A stretch of DNA of 64,000 nucleotides, taken from NCBI GenBank assembly GCA_049841135.1, contig JASGHK010000002.1, positions 806,001 to 870,000 on the forward strand, given 5' to 3'. The stretch's first letter is position 1. Every line of letters begins with the position of its first letter. Below, piece after piece: positions 49,099-57,691 of this stretch. Both the position numbers and the translations under genes were made by a program. A model generated the notes under the pieces. The model worked only from the letters and a program-made list of their open reading frames with translations. It did no database searches and was not told where the DNA came from. The DNA comes from JACRCT01 sp049841135 (lineage in GTDB: Bacteria > Myxococcota > Myxococcia > Myxococcales > UBA5297).

Positions 49099-50444
49099 AT
49101 GCGGAAGTGGCGGCTTGACCCTCGGCTCGCGGGGCGCTTCAACCTCGCGGTGGACGTGGCGGCGGTGTGGTCCGCGCTCGCCGTGGGTGGCTGGCTCGCC
49201 GGGGACACCCTGCTTCCGTGGCGGGCGGCCCTGGCGACCGCAGTGTGGTTGGGGATGGCCGCGGCGCTCCGCTACTACGACGGCAGCAGCGTCCGCCTGC
49301 CGCTCGAGGACGCCGCCCTCTCGCTGGTGCTGACCGCGGCCACCGCGCTCTCGCTCGAGCTCTCCGAGCTCTTCTCCCGGCCGGGCCCACGCTCGCCGCC
49401 CTCACGCTGCCGCTGGTCTGGCCGGTCGCCGCCGTCGTGCGCCTGGTGGCCTGCAGGCTGGGGTTCGGCGCGCCGGAACAGGTGCTGATGGTCGGGTGCG
49501 GGCCCCTGGGACGCGCCACGGCCGAGGACCTGCAGCAGGGGCGGCGACCGCGCCAGGTCGTCGGCTTCCTGAGCCTGCCCAGCGATCCCCGCCGCAGCGT
49601 CGAGGAGCCGGACTGCCTCGGGTCCTCGTCCGGCCTGGAGCGGGCGCTGGCGCGGACCCCCGTCCACGAGGTCTACCTCGCCGGGTCGCCCGGCGATCAG
49701 CAGGCGGTGCAGGAAGCGGTGCGCACCTGCGAGACCCTGGGCGTGCCCTTCGCGGTCGCCATCAACGGCCTGCTCTTGCGGCGGGCCACCCCGCAGGGCA
49801 CGCCGGACGGCTACGTCCACTTCGCCATGGGCCGCGCCTCGTTGCTGCAGGCGGCGATCAAGCGGCTCTTCGACGTGCTGGCCTCGGCCTCGGCGCTGCT
49901 GGCGCTCTCGCCGCTGCTCGTCGGCATCGCCGCGGCCGTCAAGCTCACCTCGCGCGGGCCGGTCTTCTTCCGCCAGCTCCGCGTCGGCCAGCACGGGCGG
50001 CCGTTCCACATGCTCAAGTTCCGCTCGATGGTGCAGAACGCCGAGGCGCTGCAGGCCGCGCTGCGCCACCGCAACGAGCAGTCCGGCCCGGTCTTCAAGA
50101 TCCAGAACGACCCGCGCGTCACCCGCATCGGGCGCTTCCTGCGCAAGCACAGCCTCGACGAGCTGCCGCAGTTCATCAACGTGCTGTGGGGCGAGATGAG
50201 CGTCGTCGGCCCCAGGCCGCCGGTCCCCGGCGAGGTCGCCAAGTACGAGCCGTGGCAGCGGCGCCGGCTCTCGGTGCGCCCGGGCCTGACCTGCCTGTGG
50301 CAGGTGAGCGGGCGCAACGGCATCGGCTTCCGGCAGTGGATGTACCTGGACCTCCGCTACATCGACCACTGGAGCCTGCGCAAAGACCTGGCGCTGGTCC
50401 TCAAGACGGTGCCGGTGGTGCTCCACGGCCAGGGCGCGAGCTAG
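49099..50444 (+). CDS. priming sugar-phosphate transferase, polyprenyl type (one frameshift)
   Basis: About 448 residues when repaired. The N-terminal half has several membrane helices and a Rossmann-like region (VLMVGCGPLGRATAEDLQ). The C-terminal bacterial sugar transferase domain has KRLFDVLASASALLALSPLL, GPVFFRQLRVGQHGRPFHML, KFRSM, DELPQFINVLWGEMSVVGPR and PGLTCLWQVSGRN. It starts EPS synthesis by placing a sugar-phosphate on undecaprenyl phosphate, like EpsZ/WcaJ. One base is missing in the G/C run near 49383-49388. It is divergent from the WecG operon across 170 bp that should contain both promoters. Confidence 0.88.
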
Positions 50445-50462
50445 GACGGTCGCCAGTCGCGT

Positions 50463-51065
50463 GTAGTACCCGGCCTCCGTGCCGGGGGCAGCTTTGCAGC
50501 CCGTCCGTCTGAGGCGCGCTCGGTCATCCCCGCGGCGGTGGTGGGTAGTACCCGGCCTCCGTGCCGGGGGCAGCTTGGCAATCCGTGTGTCTGAGGCGCG
50601 CTCGGTCATCCCCGCGGCGGTGGTGGGTAGTACCCGGCCTCCGTGCCGGGGGCAGCTTTACGCTCCGTTTGTCTGAGGTGCGCTCGGTCATCCCCGCGGC
50701 GGTGGTGGGTAGTACCCGGCCTCCGTGCCGGGGGCAGCTTTACGCTCCGTTTGTCTGAGGTGCGCTCGGTCATCCCCGCGGCGGTGGTGGGTAGTGCCCG
50801 GCCTCCGTGCCGGGGGCAGCTTTACAATCCGTTTGTCTGAGGTGCGCTCGGTCATCCCCGCGGCGGTGGTGGGTAGTACCCGGCCTCCGTGCCGGGGGCA
50901 GCTTGGCGATCCGTTTGTCTGAGGTGCGCTAGGTCATCCCCGCGGCGGTAATGGGAAGTACCCGGCCTCCGTGCCGGGGGCAGCTTTACGAATCCGTTTG
51001 TCTGAGGTGCGCTCGGTCATCCCCGCGGCGGTGGTGGGTAGTGCCGGGGTGGTGCCGGGGTAGTG
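50463..51065. repeat. 82-bp GTAG/palindrome tandem array, about 7 copies (right EPS edge)
   Basis: Units start GTAGTACCCGGCCTCCGTGC at 82-bp spacing. Each has GTAG followed by CCCGGC-CTCCGT-GCCGGG and then a CTGAGGYGCGCT block. The first 62 bases match the reverse complement of the 27.5-28.2 kb array unit; about 20 extra bases (TCATCCCCGCGGCGGTGG) complete the unit. The array begins 18 bp after the sugar transferase stop. Confidence 0.9.
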
Positions 51066-51762
51066 CCGGGCTTCCACGCGCGTGGAAGCTGGGCCCCCAC
51101 ACCCGACCAGCGCGCCTCAGATCATCAAGTCGGCTGCCAGGTTGTCCCCGGCGTGGAAGCCGGGCCCACACCCACCAGCACGCCTCAGGTCATCAAGTGG
51201 GCCAGGTTGACCCCGGCGTGGAAGCCGGGCCCACACCCACCAGCACGCCTCGGGTCATCAAGTGGGCCAGGTTGACCCCGGCGCGGAGGCCGGCAGCGCA
51301 CCTCAGGTCATCAAGTGGGCCAGGTTGACCCCGGCGCGGAGGCCGTCAGCGCACCTCAGGTCATCAAGTGGGCCAGGTTGACCCCGGCGCGGAGGCCGGC
51401 AGCTCCGTCAGCGCGCCTCAGGTCATCAAGTGGGCCAGGTTGACCCCGGCGCGGAGGCCGGCAGCTCCGTCAGCGCACCTCGGGTCATCAAGAGTGGGCC
51501 AGGTTGACCCCGGCGCGGAGGCCGGCAGCTCCGTCAGCGCACCTCGGGTCATCAAGTGGGCCAGGTTGACCCCGGCGCGGAGGCCGGCAGCTCCGTCAGC
51601 ACGCCTCAGGTCATCAAGTGGGCCAGGTTGACCCCGGCGCGGAGGCCGGCAGCTCCGTCAGCGCACCTCAGGTCATCAAGTGGGCCAGGTTGACCCCGGC
51701 GCGGAGGCCGGCAGCTCCGTCAGCGCACCTCAAGTCACCAAGTGGGCCAGGTTGTCGGACGC
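51066..51762. repeat. 62-bp array in opposite orientation, about 10 diverged copies
   Basis: It joins the 82-bp array head to head at a palindrome (GGGCTTCCACGC / GCGTGGAAGCTGGGC around 51079). Units keep CCTCAGGTCATCAAGTGGGC and ACCCCGGCGYGGARGCCGG at 62-bp steps, with small deletions in the left part. Same family and orientation as the 27.5-28.2 kb array, but more diverged. Confidence 0.88.
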
Positions 51763-51870
51763 CCACAAGAGTGGGGATGCGGCCGGGCTGACGTGACCGC
51801 ATCTTGCGCGGCGCAGGCGGTCGGGGCGCAGTCAGGGTGGTCGGGCGGGAAGGACGGAGCGAACGGGTCG

Positions 51871-52290
51871 ATGGAGCCGATGCCGAAGAGAGTGCTGGTG
51901 GTGGACGACGATCCGGAGGCGCGGGACTTCATGCGCGCGTGCCTGGCGGACCAGGGCTTCGAGGTGGTCGAGGCGGCGACGGAGGGCGAGGCCTTCGACC
52001 GGCTGGCGGAGCGCGTTCCGTGCCTCATCTGTCTGGACCTGATGCTCCCCGACAGCTCGGGCCTCGATGTCTGCGAGCGGCTCGCGCGGGTTCCCGGCCT
52101 GCGAGACGTGCCGGTGCTGGTCATCAGTGCGCGCCGGCTGCCGCAGGACCGCGCGATGGCGGCAGCGATGGGCGCCACGGGCTACCTCACCAAGCCGCTG
52201 ACGCCGCAGGGCCTCGTCGCCCAGGTCCACGCCGTCCTCGCGGCGCGCAGGTCCGAGGAAGTGCCGCTGTCGCTCACGCTGGCTCGCTGA
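51871..52290 (+). CDS. single-domain response regulator
   Basis: The protein has 139 residues and is a receiver domain only: acidic pocket VLVVDDD, phospho-acceptor Asp in CLDLMLPDSSG, switch residue in VLVISARR, and Lys in YLTKPLTPQG. There is no output domain. The M. xanthus EPS cluster contains a comparable single-domain regulator (EpsW). Here it is separated from the EPS genes by the repeat arrays, so a role in EPS control is likely but unproven. The start MEPMPKR is the best of several in-frame ATGs; MPKR nine bases later is also possible. Confidence 0.88.
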   Translation: MEPMPKRVLVVDDDPEARDFMRACLADQGFEVVEAATEGEAFDRLAERVPCLICLDLMLPDSSGLDVCERLARVPGLRDVPVLVISARRLPQDRAMAAAMGATGYLTKPLTPQGLVAQVHAVLAARRSEEVPLSLTLAR

Positions 52291-52327
52291 AGGCTCGTGC
52301 CGCGACTCGCGGCGAGGTCCCTATCTC

Positions 52328-53068
52328 ATGACCGAGAACGCACTCCGCTCCTCCCCTGCTCCCGCGACCGCGGATCCCGAGGCGCCGCGCGTCTTCCAGG
52401 CGCTTCAGGTCGGACACGCGACGTTCATGGGCCTCGACCTCCTCGTCGCGCCCGGGGTGCTCGTACCCCGCGAGGAGACGGAGCTGCTCGGGCACGCTGC
52501 CCGCGAGATCCTCGCCGGCGCCGCCCTCCCCCCTGCCCTCCTCCACCTGGTCGACCTGTGCTGCGGAGCGGGGAACCTCGCCTGCGCTCTCGCCTCCGCC
52601 AGCGAGCGGGTCCGCGCCTGGGCGACCGACCTCACCGATTCCTGCGTGGAGCTGGCACGGCAGAACGTGGAGCACCTCGGGTTGGGCGAGCGGATCCGGG
52701 TCGCCCAGGGCGACCTCTTCGCGGGTCTGGCGGGCCTCGGACTCGAGGGCACGGTGGACGTCGTGGTCTGCAACCCGCCCTACATCTCGACCGGCCGACT
52801 GGAGACGCAGCTGCGGGGGCTGCTGGAGAAGGAGCCCCGCGAGGCCTTCGACGCCGGGCCCTACGGGCTGCGGATCCACCAGCGGGTCGTGAAGGAGGCC
52901 CTGCCCTTCCTGCGGCCGGGCGGCTGGCTCATGTTCGAGGTCGGCGTCGGGCAGGAGCGGCAGGTGGACATGCTGTTCAACCGCGCCGGAGGGTACGAGC
53001 CTCCGCAGCACCGGCAGGACGCGATGGGGCGGGTGCGCGTCGTCCTGGCCCAGAAGAAGAACGGGTGA
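52328..53068 (+). CDS. PrmC/HemK-like class I methyltransferase
   Basis: The protein has 246 residues. Motif I LVDLCCGAGNLACALA, then the N-methyltransferase signature VVVCNPPYIS (NPPY) and RPGGWLMFEVGVGQ. The N-terminal segment LLVAPGVLVPREETELL matches the PrmC substrate-binding entry (VPRxETE). It would methylate a glutamine side chain, though a second PrmC beside the release-factor gene is usual, so a different target is possible. It overlaps the next gene by four bases (GTGA). Confidence 0.82.
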   Translation: MTENALRSSPAPATADPEAPRVFQALQVGHATFMGLDLLVAPGVLVPREETELLGHAAREILAGAALPPALLHLVDLCCGAGNLACALASASERVRAWATDLTDSCVELARQNVEHLGLGERIRVAQGDLFAGLAGLGLEGTVDVVVCNPPYISTGRLETQLRGLLEKEPREAFDAGPYGLRIHQRVVKEALPFLRPGGWLMFEVGVGQERQVDMLFNRAGGYEPPQHRQDAMGRVRVVLAQKKNG

Positions 53069-54048
53069 GACGCCTTCGGCCGGCGGGCCTCGCTCTCGCG
53101 GTGACGGTCCTGGCCGGCGCGTTCGCGCTCGTGCCGGTCGACTTCGCTCCGGCGAAGGTCCAGCGCAAGGAGCGGCACGTGTCGGGCGTCGATCTCTCCG
53201 GCTATTCGACGACTCCGCCCGCGGGAGGCGTCGACTTCCTCTTCATCCATCACTCGTGCGGAGGCCAGTGGCTCGCGGATGCGGCGACGGCGACCGGGAC
53301 CGTGGAGGACAGCGAAGCGGAGGCTCCGTGCATCTACCCGCGCCACGCCCACGGAGGCGACCTGCGCGCGCGGCTGGAGGCCAACGGCTACCGGGTCCAC
53401 GAGGCGTCCTACGGCAGCGAGATCGGGGAGCGCACCGACCTGTACGACTGGCTCCCGAAGTTCCGCCGGCAGATGGACCGCGTCCTGCGGACCGACCGCA
53501 ATGACCGCCTGCTGCCCGAGGACCGGCGAAACCGGATCGTCGCCTTCAAGTCCTGCTTCCCGAACAGCGACTTCGTCGGACGAGGCTTGCCTCCCGGCAA
53601 TCCCGAGGGACCGGAGCTCACCGTCGCCAATGCCCAGGCCACCCTGCGCGAGCTGCTGCCGGAGCTCGCCAAGCAGCCCGACGTCCTCTTCGTCTATGTG
53701 ACCGCGCCGCCCCTCGCGTCGGGCGGGAAGGCGCCGGCGTGGAAGCACCTGGCGCGCACGGCCAGGAGGGTCTGGCAGGGGCGGCTGCCGGTGGAGGAGA
53801 GCGGCGCGCTGGCGCGGGAATTCAATGACTGGGTGAAGTCGCCGGACGGGTGGCTGCGCGACTACCCGCTGCGCAATGTCGTCGTCTTCGACTACTTCGA
53901 CGTGCTCACCGGCGGGCTCGCGGATGTGGCGGCGTTTCCTTCGGCCGGAGGCGACAGCCATCCGTCGAGCGAGGGGAACCGCAGGGCGACCGAGGAGTTC
54001 GTGCCGTTCCTGGCGCGGGCGTGGCACCGGGCGGGGATGGAGCGGTGA
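53065..54048 (+). CDS. exported SGNH-hydrolase-like protein
   Basis: The protein has 327 residues; the GTG start is coupled to the methyltransferase stop. An N-terminal hydrophobic segment (AGLALAVTVLAGAFALVP) serves as signal or anchor. The core begins FLFIHHSCGGQWLA, where a Ser follows two His in the position of the GDSL serine block. Later blocks are VAFKSCFPNSDF, VLFVYVTAPPL and, near the end, GGDSHPSSEGNR, which may supply the Asp/His pair. The family assignment is tentative. It may act on an acylated glycan. Confidence 0.6.
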   Translation: MRRLRPAGLALAVTVLAGAFALVPVDFAPAKVQRKERHVSGVDLSGYSTTPPAGGVDFLFIHHSCGGQWLADAATATGTVEDSEAEAPCIYPRHAHGGDLRARLEANGYRVHEASYGSEIGERTDLYDWLPKFRRQMDRVLRTDRNDRLLPEDRRNRIVAFKSCFPNSDFVGRGLPPGNPEGPELTVANAQATLRELLPELAKQPDVLFVYVTAPPLASGGKAPAWKHLARTARRVWQGRLPVEESGALAREFNDWVKSPDGWLRDYPLRNVVVFDYFDVLTGGLADVAAFPSAGGDSHPSSEGNRRATEEFVPFLARAWHRAGMER

Positions 54049-54059
54049 GCGGCGGGGTA

Positions 54060-54112
54060 CCTGCGGGCGAAGTGCACCTTCTGGTTGCGGATGGACTCGG
54101 CGACGAACACTG
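54060..54112 (-). pseudogene. decayed fragment of a second REP-associated transposase
   Basis: The minus strand encodes FVAESIRNQKVHFA, matching IVAKYIRNQKVHHA of the full transposase 350 bp away, including identical stretches of DNA (GTGCACCTTCTGGTTGCGGA). The catalytic Tyr position is changed to Ser. It lies against the first REP sequence. Confidence 0.65.
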
Positions 54113-54115
54113 GTA

Positions 54116-54174
54116 ACCGGGGGCTGAAGGCCCCCGGCTATCTGCACGAAGGCCACTGAAGTGGGCTGGCCCCC
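54116..54174 (+). repeat. REP sequence 1
   Basis: Palindrome CCGGGGGCTGAAGGCCCCCGG followed by CTATCTGCACGAAGGCC and a CACTGAAGTGGGCTGGCC tail. Read on the minus strand it starts ATAG before the palindrome. Confidence 0.85.
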
Positions 54175-54218
54175 GACTCCCGCGGCATCCGCGCCGTGCC
54201 TCCACCGCCCATCAGAAA

Positions 54219-54278
54219 ACCGGGGGCTGAAGGCCCCCGGCTATCTGCACGAAGGCCACTGAAGTGGGCTGGCCCCCG
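54219..54278 (+). repeat. REP sequence 2
   Basis: Same 60-bp unit and orientation as REP 1, ending five bases before the stop of the RAYT gene. Confidence 0.85.
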
Positions 54279-54283
54279 GCGAG

Positions 54284-54827
54284 CTACCGCTGCGGAGGAA
54301 TTCGGGCGCACGGCAGCCATCCGGGCGGCAGTGCTCTGAAGAAGGAATCCGTCTCGCCTGGGTCTGCTGCAGGTGCAGATTTGCTGCGCGGACTCGATGC
54401 GCTCTCGACGATTCTCAGGTTCCGGTTCAAGTCGCTCCCAACGTTCATCCGTGGTCTGGGCGGCGTGGTGCACCTTCTGGTTGCGGATGTACTTGGCGAC
54501 GATGGGCGCCTCGTCGGCCCGTAGCGAGAACGCTGCATAGCCGACCTGCCAGCGGAACAGCCGTCCGGGTGCGATCCGGTGGGACATCTGATGCGACGAG
54601 CCGCCCTTCACCTCGCGCACGAGCTTGGAGATCGCCAGCGTTGGCGGGACGCAGGCAAGCAGGTGGACGTGGTCGGGCATCCCGCCTACCTGGATCGGAG
54701 ATGCGCCCAGTTCCTTGCACTTGGCTCCGATGGCTGACCACAGGTCCGCCTCGAACTTCGCGCCGATGAGTGGATTCCTTCGGTACGTCGACCACACGAG
54801 GTGCACGTACAACTCGGTTAGCGACAT
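54284..54827 (-). CDS. REP-associated tyrosine transposase (RAYT), one frameshift
   Basis: About 180 residues when repaired. Y1/HUH family: N-terminal LYVHLVWSTYRRNPLI, metal-binding HUH in GMPDHVHLLA (His53, His55), the catalytic Tyr in AKYIRNQKVHH (Tyr113), and GGSSHQMSHRI typical of RAYTs. A GGAGGGG site precedes the ATG. The frame breaks at 54410-54415 (GATTCT). Removing one base avoids reading into the REP and gives an end at 54284. Four REPs surround the gene in both orientations, the usual RAYT context. It may move or maintain these repeats. Confidence 0.85.
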
Positions 54828-55003
54828 GGTCCCCTCCGTTCGCGGAGCGGAATGCTCCGTCGACCTTGGCTTGTGCCAAATGGGACCGACATTCCGGTTC
54901 GCGGAAGCGGAAAGCCGCGGAAGCCGCCCGAAGCCGAAGCCACCCGAAGCCAAACCCGGGCGGGCGGAGCTGCGCGCTCGGCAGCGACTCCACGTTGGAA
55001 GCT

Positions 55004-55063
55004 CCGGGGGCCAGCCCACTTCAGTGGCCTTCGTGCAGATAGCCGGGGGCCTTCAGCCCCCGG
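55004..55063 (-). repeat. REP sequence 3 (inverted)
   Basis: Same unit as REP 1 in opposite orientation, upstream of the RAYT gene. Between it and REP 4 (55064-55268) I see no gene, only a 40-bp sequence (around 55219-55268) that also occurs at 54175-54217. Confidence 0.85.
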
Positions 55064-55268
55064 TCTCCATCCGGCCGCCCTGGCTGTCTACCCCTCCGAA
55101 CCTCAATTCTCGCTGGCCGCCCACCGATGTCTCAGCCCTCCACCCGCCGGAAGTCTTACCGCTCGACCTCGTCGCGCTCGAGCAGGGGCGGTCGATGATG
55201 TGGCCCCACGCGAAAGGTGCCTCGGGGGACTCGCGCACCATCCGCGCTGTGCCTCCACCCATCAGCAA

Positions 55269-55329
55269 ACCGGGGGCTGAAGGCCCCCGGCTATCTGCAC
55301 GAAGGCCACTGAAGTGGGCTGGCCCCCGG
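55269..55329 (+). repeat. REP sequence 4, overlapping a gene end
   Basis: Same unit as REP 1. It forms the last 13 codons and the TAG stop (55291-55293) of the minus-strand TIGR02996-type gene. Confidence 0.85.
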
Positions 55330-57456
55330 CTCGCGCACCATCCGCTCTGTCGTGTCAGGCGCGGCTTTGGCCGCCGGCTCGCCCTCGACGACCTGGACCC
55401 CGAGCGAAGCGCAGCGCTCCCGGACCGCGCCCAGGTCTGCCTTCTCCCGCGCACCGAACACTGCGACCTCCCGGTAGCCCGCGGCGACCAATTGCTCGAC
55501 GCAAGCGCCCAGCTCAGCCTGTCGCGCGGCAGGGCCTCCGCCCCACGCGACCTCGGCCCGCGCCCCTTCCCGGCGCACCCGCAGGCGCCAGCCCTGGGCG
55601 CCGGAGAAGCCCCACTGCGGTCCGGTCGAGATGCGCAGCTCCTCCGGGCCCGGAGACGCCGCCCACACGGCGAGCGCCGGCGCGATGAGCTCGATGCGGT
55701 GGCGGAAGACGGTCAACGCCCGGAGACGGAGCGGGCCGACGCGGGCGAAGACCGAGCGGCACTCCGCCTCGTCGAACTGGTAGCGGACACCCCACCACTC
55801 GCCTCCGAGGATCTCCAGCGCAGGGAAGGCGGCACAGCCCTCGGCGGGGACGAAGAACTCACCGGAGAGCGCGCGAACCCCAGGGAGCGGAGCTCCGTAG
55901 CCCAGGCGCTTGAGCGTCTCGTCCTCGTTGGTGGACAAGACGCGCAGGCAGGGCATGCGTCGGACGAGCGCCGAGGCCTCCGCAGTCTTGGTGTCGAGCC
56001 GCAGCTCCTCGAGCGTGGCCCACTCCCGGCGCTCGAGGGCGCTGGCCAGCTCGTGGGCCTTGAGGCTGCAGCTGGCGGCGACGAGGAACCCGCGCTCGAA
56101 GCGCCGCGAGGCCCGCTCGACGCCCGGAAGTCCGGTCCAGGCGTCGCCGTGGGCGGCGAGCAACTCGGCCACGCGCCGCTGCACCTGGGCGCCGCCACGC
56201 CCGTCAGCGAGGGCGCACTGCAGGGCGATGAACTCGCCACGAGGATCGCCCACGGCCTGGAGCGCGTCGGCGAGCACCAGCCGGCGCTCGATCTCCGAGG
56301 GGGCCTGAAAGACCGCGCGCCACAGGTCCTCGAGAGGAGGCGTGCCCGGCAAGGCCGAACGGGCCGCGACGAGCAACTCGTCGGCGGCGGGGGTGCTCTT
56401 GGCGGAGAGGCAGGCGGCCCGGGCCGAGGAGAAGACGAGGTCGCGGCAATAGGCCTTCGCGCGGTCGATGGCGTCGATGCACCCAGGGTCTGCGACCTGC
56501 CGGACGAGCGCGGCGATGGCCTCGTGCAGCGGGTCGGACGCCGAAGACGGGTACTGGGAGACGGCGGCGAGCGCTCCCGAGCTGAGGCGCGGGTCCGGCG
56601 GGAACTGCGCGAGCGCTTCCACGCGGGCCATCGCCGCCCTCCAGGGTCCAGGCCATGGCGTCCCGAGGAGACGGTCGACGTCCCCGGGGTCCTTCCCGGC
56701 CGCCGTCGCGTGCCACAGGCCTTCGAGCTCGGCCTTGCCTGGGGCCTGCAGCGGGCCACGCCGGCGGGCGGCGTCCTGCCCCAGCGCGCGGATGACCTCG
56801 GTCAGCCGCGCATCGCGGGTCTGGCCCCAAGCGTCCACGAGCTGGGCGAGCAGCGCGCGCTGGGCGCGTGCGTCGTCCGATTCGCCCTCGTGCAGGCGGG
56901 TCGGCGACTGGAGCGAGGCGAGGGCGTCATCGAGCCGGCGGGCGACCTTGCTCGCGGCGGAGGCCCGGGCCGCGGCGATCGCCTCCCGTGCGCGAGCCGG
57001 CCAGCGCAGCGCGATCTGCATCGCGCTGACGCGGGACGAGGTCTGGCCGGACGCCAGGCCGAGCACGACGGCCTGGAGGACGGCCGGCGAGGGCTGCGCG
57101 AGCCGTGCCGAGAGGCTCTCGATGCTCGCCCACTGCCGCGCCTGTGGCTTCACGCCCGCCTGGAGGCCGGCGGCGAACGCGTCGACGATCGCCGGGATCG
57201 GGCCGTCCAGCTCCTCGACCGAGAGGACCGCCTCCAGCGTCTGCTTCGGGTCCCCGAATAGCGCCATGCCCACGGCCCACCCCACCACCTCGTCGGGCAG
57301 CCGGACGGGCTGCCCCTGGAGCAGGTCGTACGCAAGGTCGAGCTGCCGTTCGGTCTGCCACGCGGCGAGAGGCCCGCGGCCCGTCCTCGCGTCGGCGAAG
57401 ACGGCGCGCACGGGTTCCGGCATGGCGGCTTCGAAGGGGGCGGAGTCGATGACCAT
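55291..57456 (-). CDS. large protein with TIGR02996 motif
   Basis: The protein has 721 residues, cytoplasmic, rich in Ala/Leu/Arg. The N-terminal half is helical and HEAT-like (VVGWAVGMALFGDPKQTLEA...). Near residue 400 stands LVLADALQAVGDPRGEFIAL, the TIGR02996 repeat-companion motif found in myxobacterial and planctomycete proteins that carry leucine-rich-type repeats. The region after it (LEELRLDTKTAEASALVRRM, RALSGEFFVPAEGCAAFPAL) looks like degenerate such repeats. The final residues PGASPLQWPSCR come from a REP sequence, so the original C-terminus was replaced. The function is unknown. Confidence 0.7.
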   Translation of the reverse strand: MVIDSAPFEAAMPEPVRAVFADARTGRGPLAAWQTERQLDLAYDLLQGQPVRLPDEVVGWAVGMALFGDPKQTLEAVLSVEELDGPIPAIVDAFAAGLQAGVKPQARQWASIESLSARLAQPSPAVLQAVVLGLASGQTSSRVSAMQIALRWPARAREAIAAARASAASKVARRLDDALASLQSPTRLHEGESDDARAQRALLAQLVDAWGQTRDARLTEVIRALGQDAARRRGPLQAPGKAELEGLWHATAAGKDPGDVDRLLGTPWPGPWRAAMARVEALAQFPPDPRLSSGALAAVSQYPSSASDPLHEAIAALVRQVADPGCIDAIDRAKAYCRDLVFSSARAACLSAKSTPAADELLVAARSALPGTPPLEDLWRAVFQAPSEIERRLVLADALQAVGDPRGEFIALQCALADGRGGAQVQRRVAELLAAHGDAWTGLPGVERASRRFERGFLVAASCSLKAHELASALERREWATLEELRLDTKTAEASALVRRMPCLRVLSTNEDETLKRLGYGAPLPGVRALSGEFFVPAEGCAAFPALEILGGEWWGVRYQFDEAECRSVFARVGPLRLRALTVFRHRIELIAPALAVWAASPGPEELRISTGPQWGFSGAQGWRLRVRREGARAEVAWGGGPAARQAELGACVEQLVAAGYREVAVFGAREKADLGAVRERCASLGVQVVEGEPAAKAAPDTTERMVREPGASPLQWPSCR

Positions 57457-57691
57457 GGGGCATGGATACCGCCGGTCCCGGCGCAGCCCAAGCGTCAGCT
57501 CTGCATGGTGATTGTCGGGCGGACACGCGGCGACGTCCCGCGCTGCGAAGGTCGCGCGCAGGGACTCAGCACCTTCTGCGCGCGGCGCGAGACGAGCAGG
57601 GCTTCGCGCATGGAACGCGCCGAGCCAGCGATGGCTGCTTCGCGCTGGCGCGGACTCCAGCGTGGAGGGCAGCGCCAACAGCCGCCGATGG

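Noticed and set aside
50479..50922. Series of 65-residue plus-strand frames at 82-bp steps
   Set aside because: They are the repeat unit itself read as protein; no ribosome-binding sites, no family resemblance.
54138..55019. Longer RAYT reading through REPs at both ends
   Set aside because: The extra residues at both ends come from REP DNA. The ribosome-binding site at 54827 and the repaired frame ending at 54284 give a normal RAYT length.
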